Source of the DNA: CAYZPB01 sp964551195
GTDB taxonomy: Bacteria > Bacillota > Bacilli > Tepidibacillales > Tepidibacillaceae
DNA: 64,000 bases
Reading direction: 5' to 3'
Assembly: GCA_964551195.1 (NCBI GenBank)
Contig: CAZKBI010000003.1
Span: 9,974-73,973 of the forward strand
Under the pieces are notes generated by a model. The model was not told the origin of the DNA, did no database searches, and was given only the letters and a program-made list of their open reading frames with translations. Below are positions 61,565-64,000 of this stretch, piece by piece (the stretch's first letter is position 1; each line of letters begins with the position of its first letter). Position numbers and translations under genes: made by a program.

Positions 61565-62332
61565 ATGCCAATCGATTTCAAATATAATGGAGAGGAATAC
61601 CCTACCTTAGTCCAGCTCGGGCGTGCACTGCCAATTAACGGTGCCAAGCTTGTTCAATGGACAGATGATGCTGACCGTTTTGCTGCTGAGGCTGGTTCAC
61701 TCTGTTATGAGAGCAAGCCCCATTTACAAATTGTTAATCACTGTCGCGATAGCGGGCATAATACGGTGCTTGAACATAACATCTTCTCTTTTATCAAAAA
61801 AGTTCCGATCTTTGTAGCTAGACAGGATATGCGCGCAAGACATGCGAGCTATGATGAGCGTAGCCTTCGGTATGTGCGACTAGACGATGGTGGCTTCGAA
61901 TATTATATTCCGCCTGTCCTGCGTAGAAAAGGAAAAGAAGAGGAATTAAATGATTGGATTAAACATCATGAGAAAACTTTCGCGATGTACTGTAAATATA
62001 CTGATGAAGAGCTGATGGAAAATGAGCATGCACGCTCGATTCTACCGCTGGGAACGGCAACAATCTATGTAGACTCACGAAATGCTATTGGCTGGCGCCA
62101 TCACATCATGAAAAGACTCTGCCTACGCGCACAGACGGAGATTAGATTGCTCTATCGCTCGATTACCGACCAATTAGTTGATGTTTCACCGCGACTTTTT
62201 GGTGATTTGGATATGCCTTGCTATATGACACAAGGCTGTGGTGAGTCCCGTACTTGTGGTTTAATTGAATTGGATCCATTAACGATGCGTGCCATAGCTT
62301 ATGAAAAAAAACTTGCAGAAAAGCGAAAATAG
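61565..62332 (+). CDS. thyX: Flavin-dependent thymidylate synthase (ThyX family) with variant signature
   Basis: 255 residues. ThyX makes dTMP from dUMP using FAD, NADPH and methylene-tetrahydrofolate. Seen: HCRDSGHNTVLEHNIFSF (substrate/FAD block) and VPIFVARQDMRARHASYDERSLRYV. The family signature is R-H-R-x7-S; here it is Arg90-Ala91-Arg92-x7-Ser100, His replaced by Ala. The later AQTEIRLLYRSI matches the helix after the dUMP-binding block, but the usual N-x-R-S just before it is not recognisable (NAIGWRHHIM). The start is the ATG after CTGGAGGTTTTGAGG; 12 upstream codons are dropped. Family membership is sure, full activity less so. Confidence 0.88.
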   Translation: MPIDFKYNGEEYPTLVQLGRALPINGAKLVQWTDDADRFAAEAGSLCYESKPHLQIVNHCRDSGHNTVLEHNIFSFIKKVPIFVARQDMRARHASYDERSLRYVRLDDGGFEYYIPPVLRRKGKEEELNDWIKHHEKTFAMYCKYTDEELMENEHARSILPLGTATIYVDSRNAIGWRHHIMKRLCLRAQTEIRLLYRSITDQLVDVSPRLFGDLDMPCYMTQGCGESRTCGLIELDPLTMRAIAYEKKLAEKRK

Positions 62333-62345
62333 AAAGCAGAAGTTA

Positions 62346-63158
62346 TTATAGTATTCCTTTAAGAATTAGTTGAATCGCTACTATAATAATTACTAAACGG
62401 AGAATTAAAACTAAAGTATTGCTGCTTAAACGCGCAGCAATTATTGGACCAAGGGCGCCGCCGATGTAGGCGCCTATTCCAATGGTAATTACATATAATA
62501 AGACCACATTGCCTAGTAAAATATGAGAAATACCGCCAATAATACTCGTCAGAAGAATAATAAACATCGATGTAGCTGTGGCAATATGTACCGGAAATTT
62601 GAATAGGATAACCATCATAGGTACGTAGATCGATCCACCACCAATACCGAAAATACCCGCAAAAAAACCGGCAGCTGCTGAGATCGCAATAGCAAGATAG
62701 CTGTTAAAACTAAAATTATGCTCTACTCCTTGCGAGATAAAGGAGCGCGATATATTGTATCTTATTCTCAGCGGTTTGATCTTATCTCGAACTGTTAAAA
62801 GATAAGTTGTGAAAAACATTAAAATCCCGAACAGAATATAAAAAAGACCACCAGAAAGAAACTTCCCAGCCATGGCCCCAAGTATTACCGCAGGGCCTGC
62901 TCCTATGAAAAAAATAAGTCCACTCTTGAAACAAATTCTTTTAAGTTTATAGTTAGTGATTGTTGAGGCGGCTGATGTAAAAATAATGGCCATCAAAGAA
63001 AGCGCAACAATCTGTTGATGCTCTAAGTGTTGCGAAAACCAACCCATCTCATTAAAAAAGAGTAGGACTGGAACGGTTATGATGCCACCGCCTAAACCAA
63101 TTAGGCTGCCCATGCTTCCCGCTACAATCCCTGTTAATATTAATAATACATATTCCAT
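62346..63158 (-). CDS. TSUP (TauE/SafE) family permease
   Basis: 270 residues with about eight membrane segments in two repeats: GSMGSLIGLGGGIITVPVLL near the N-terminus and GFFAGIFGIGGGSIYVPMMV in the second half, the duplicated Gly-rich motif of TSUP transporters. Family members move sulfite, sulfonates, organosulfur compounds or thiosulfate-like anions. It sits 8 nt after sufB on the same strand, which might point to a sulfur substrate, but that is only contextual. Confidence 0.88.
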   Translation of the reverse strand: MEYVLLILTGIVAGSMGSLIGLGGGIITVPVLLFFNEMGWFSQHLEHQQIVALSLMAIIFTSAASTITNYKLKRICFKSGLIFFIGAGPAVILGAMAGKFLSGGLFYILFGILMFFTTYLLTVRDKIKPLRIRYNISRSFISQGVEHNFSFNSYLAIAISAAAGFFAGIFGIGGGSIYVPMMVILFKFPVHIATATSMFIILLTSIIGGISHILLGNVVLLYVITIGIGAYIGGALGPIIAARLSSNTLVLILRLVIIIVAIQLILKGIL

Positions 63159-63166
63159 AATATCGT

Positions 63167-64000
63167 CTACCCGATTGATCCTTCCATATCCAAATTTATT
63201 AATCGATTCATCTCAACAGCATATTCCATCGGTAACTCCTTGGTAAATGGTTCAATAAAGCCCATAACTATCATCTGTACCGCATCATCCTGCGAAATCC
63301 CCCGACTCATTAAATAAAATAGCTGTTCCTCACTAACCTTGCTGACCGTCGCCTCATGCTCAAGCACTGTCTTATTGTTGAATACTTGATTGGTCGGCAA
63401 GGTATCTGATGTCGATAAATCATCAAGGATTAAAGTATCACATTTGATGCTCGATTTAGAACCTACTGCATCTTTCCCAAAATGTGCTAGTCCACGGTAG
63501 TTTGCTTTCCCACCACGGCGGCAAATTGACTTAGAAATAATTGTTGAAGTACAGCCTTCTGCTAAGTGGATCACCTTTGCACCAGCGTCCTGCAACTGAC
63601 CTTTATCAGCAACGGCAATCGAAAGGATATTAGCTTTAGCACCCTTACCTTTCATAATAACTGCCGGATATTTCATCGTTATTTTACTTCCTATATTCCC
63701 ATCAACCCACTCCATAGTTGCTCCCTCTTCAGCAACTGCGCGTTGAGTAACAAGATTATAGATATTATCAGACCAATTCTGAATTGTTGTGTAGCGTACA
63801 TAGGCATTCTTTCTGACAATGATTTCCACAACACCTGTATGGAGTGAGTTAGAACTATAGCTTGGTGCCGTACAACCCTCTACATAGTGAATTGAAGCTC
63901 CCTCATCAACAATAATTAATGTTCGTTCATGTTGACTCATATTCTCTGTGTTGATACGGAAATAAGCCTGAATCGGTATATCAATTTTAACACCTGGCGG
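63167..64000 (-). CDS. sufB: Fe-S cluster assembly protein SufB, C-terminal part (cut by window end)
   Basis: 277 residues are visible; the frame continues beyond base 64000 (PPGVKIDIPIQAYFRINTEN precedes the internal Met at 63940, and a full SufB has about 460-470 residues). GCTAPSYSSNSLHTGVVEI, FGKDAVGSKSSIKCDTLI and PFTKELPMEYAVEMNRLI, quoted in parts, are SufB blocks. SufB is the scaffold of the SufBCD complex, with a Cys and a Glu/His set on the beta-helix. The other suf genes should be on the minus-strand side beyond the window. Confidence 0.95.
   Translation of the reverse strand, partial: PPGVKIDIPIQAYFRINTENMSQHERTLIIVDEGASIHYVEGCTAPSYSSNSLHTGVVEIIVRKNAYVRYTTIQNWSDNIYNLVTQRAVAEEGATMEWVDGNIGSKITMKYPAVIMKGKGAKANILSIAVADKGQLQDAGAKVIHLAEGCTSTIISKSICRRGGKANYRGLAHFGKDAVGSKSSIKCDTLILDDLSTSDTLPTNQVFNNKTVLEHEATVSKVSEEQLFYLMSRGISQDDAVQMIVMGFIEPFTKELPMEYAVEMNRLINLDMEGSIG

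Noticed and set aside
1..64000. CRISPR arrays, insertion sequences, rRNA genes, phage genes
   Set aside because: None recognised on either strand; no regularly spaced repeats seen.

Overview
The window is a stretch of a low-GC, Gram-positive type chromosome (Bacillota). Evidence: many blocks keep Bacillus/Clostridium gene order or content (nadB-nadC-nadA, tig-clpX-lon-engB, murI-rph-rdgB, mutS2-trxA-uvrC, pheS-pheT behind an rRNA methyltransferase, yumC/yutD/NifU-like genes). Ribosome binding sites are strong GGAGG types, TTG and GTG starts are common, and promoters are sigma-A-like with frequent extended -10 elements. No sporulation gene is visible. Two runs of exactly 100 N (8819-8918 and 35221-35320) show it is a draft scaffold. 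Genes are dense and nearly all housekeeping; I see no phage, transposase, integrase or CRISPR.

Layout. 1-2.3 kb: end of a heterodimeric ABC exporter. 2.3-3.7 kb: DUF456 and SPFH membrane proteins. 3.9-5.4 kb: archaeal/eukaryotic-type proS. 5.5-8.8 kb: nadBCA for de novo NAD, behind a perfect inverted repeat; nadA runs into the first gap, and an EamA transporter tail emerges on the other side. 9.2-13.6 kb: an AT-rich, minus-strand island with an ECF sigma factor, a probable anti-sigma factor, a small secreted protein, a secreted amidase and a lipoprotein, bounded and subdivided by two kinds of short direct repeat. 13.6-22.5 kb: engB, lon, clpX, tig, tRNA-Arg, rdgB, rph, murI, with one membrane protein inserted on the other strand. 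22.7-30.7 kb: XRE-cupin regulator plus acyl-CoA synthetase, a pseudouridine synthase, uvrC, trxA, mutS2. 30.9-34.5 kb: a second heterodimeric ABC exporter. 34.5-45.3 kb: cvpA, pheT (with gap), pheS, rRNA methylase, K+ uptake regulator, M42 peptidase, NhaA, MscS, leucyl aminopeptidase, 3D-domain protein. 45.5-50 kb: ferredoxin-NADP reductase, two tandem MqnE-like radical SAM enzymes, NifU-like protein, UPF0316, YutD. 50-57.2 kb: znuABC and, divergently, a LOR/SDH-domain (TIGR00300-type) gene followed by larE-larB-larC1 for the nickel-pincer nucleotide cofactor. 57.3-64 kb: L25/Ctc, MsrAB, the separated C-terminal half of LarC, argS, thyX, a TSUP permease, and the end of sufB.

The most notable points are the LarC nickel-insertase split into two genes 3 kb apart on opposite strands; a Fur/Zur-like palindrome placed as an operator in front of the lar operon next to znuABC; the repeat-bounded sigma-factor island; a ThyX whose RHR signature reads RAR; tandem MqnE-like genes without visible partners; and a terminator-like hairpin in the leader of an exporter operon.
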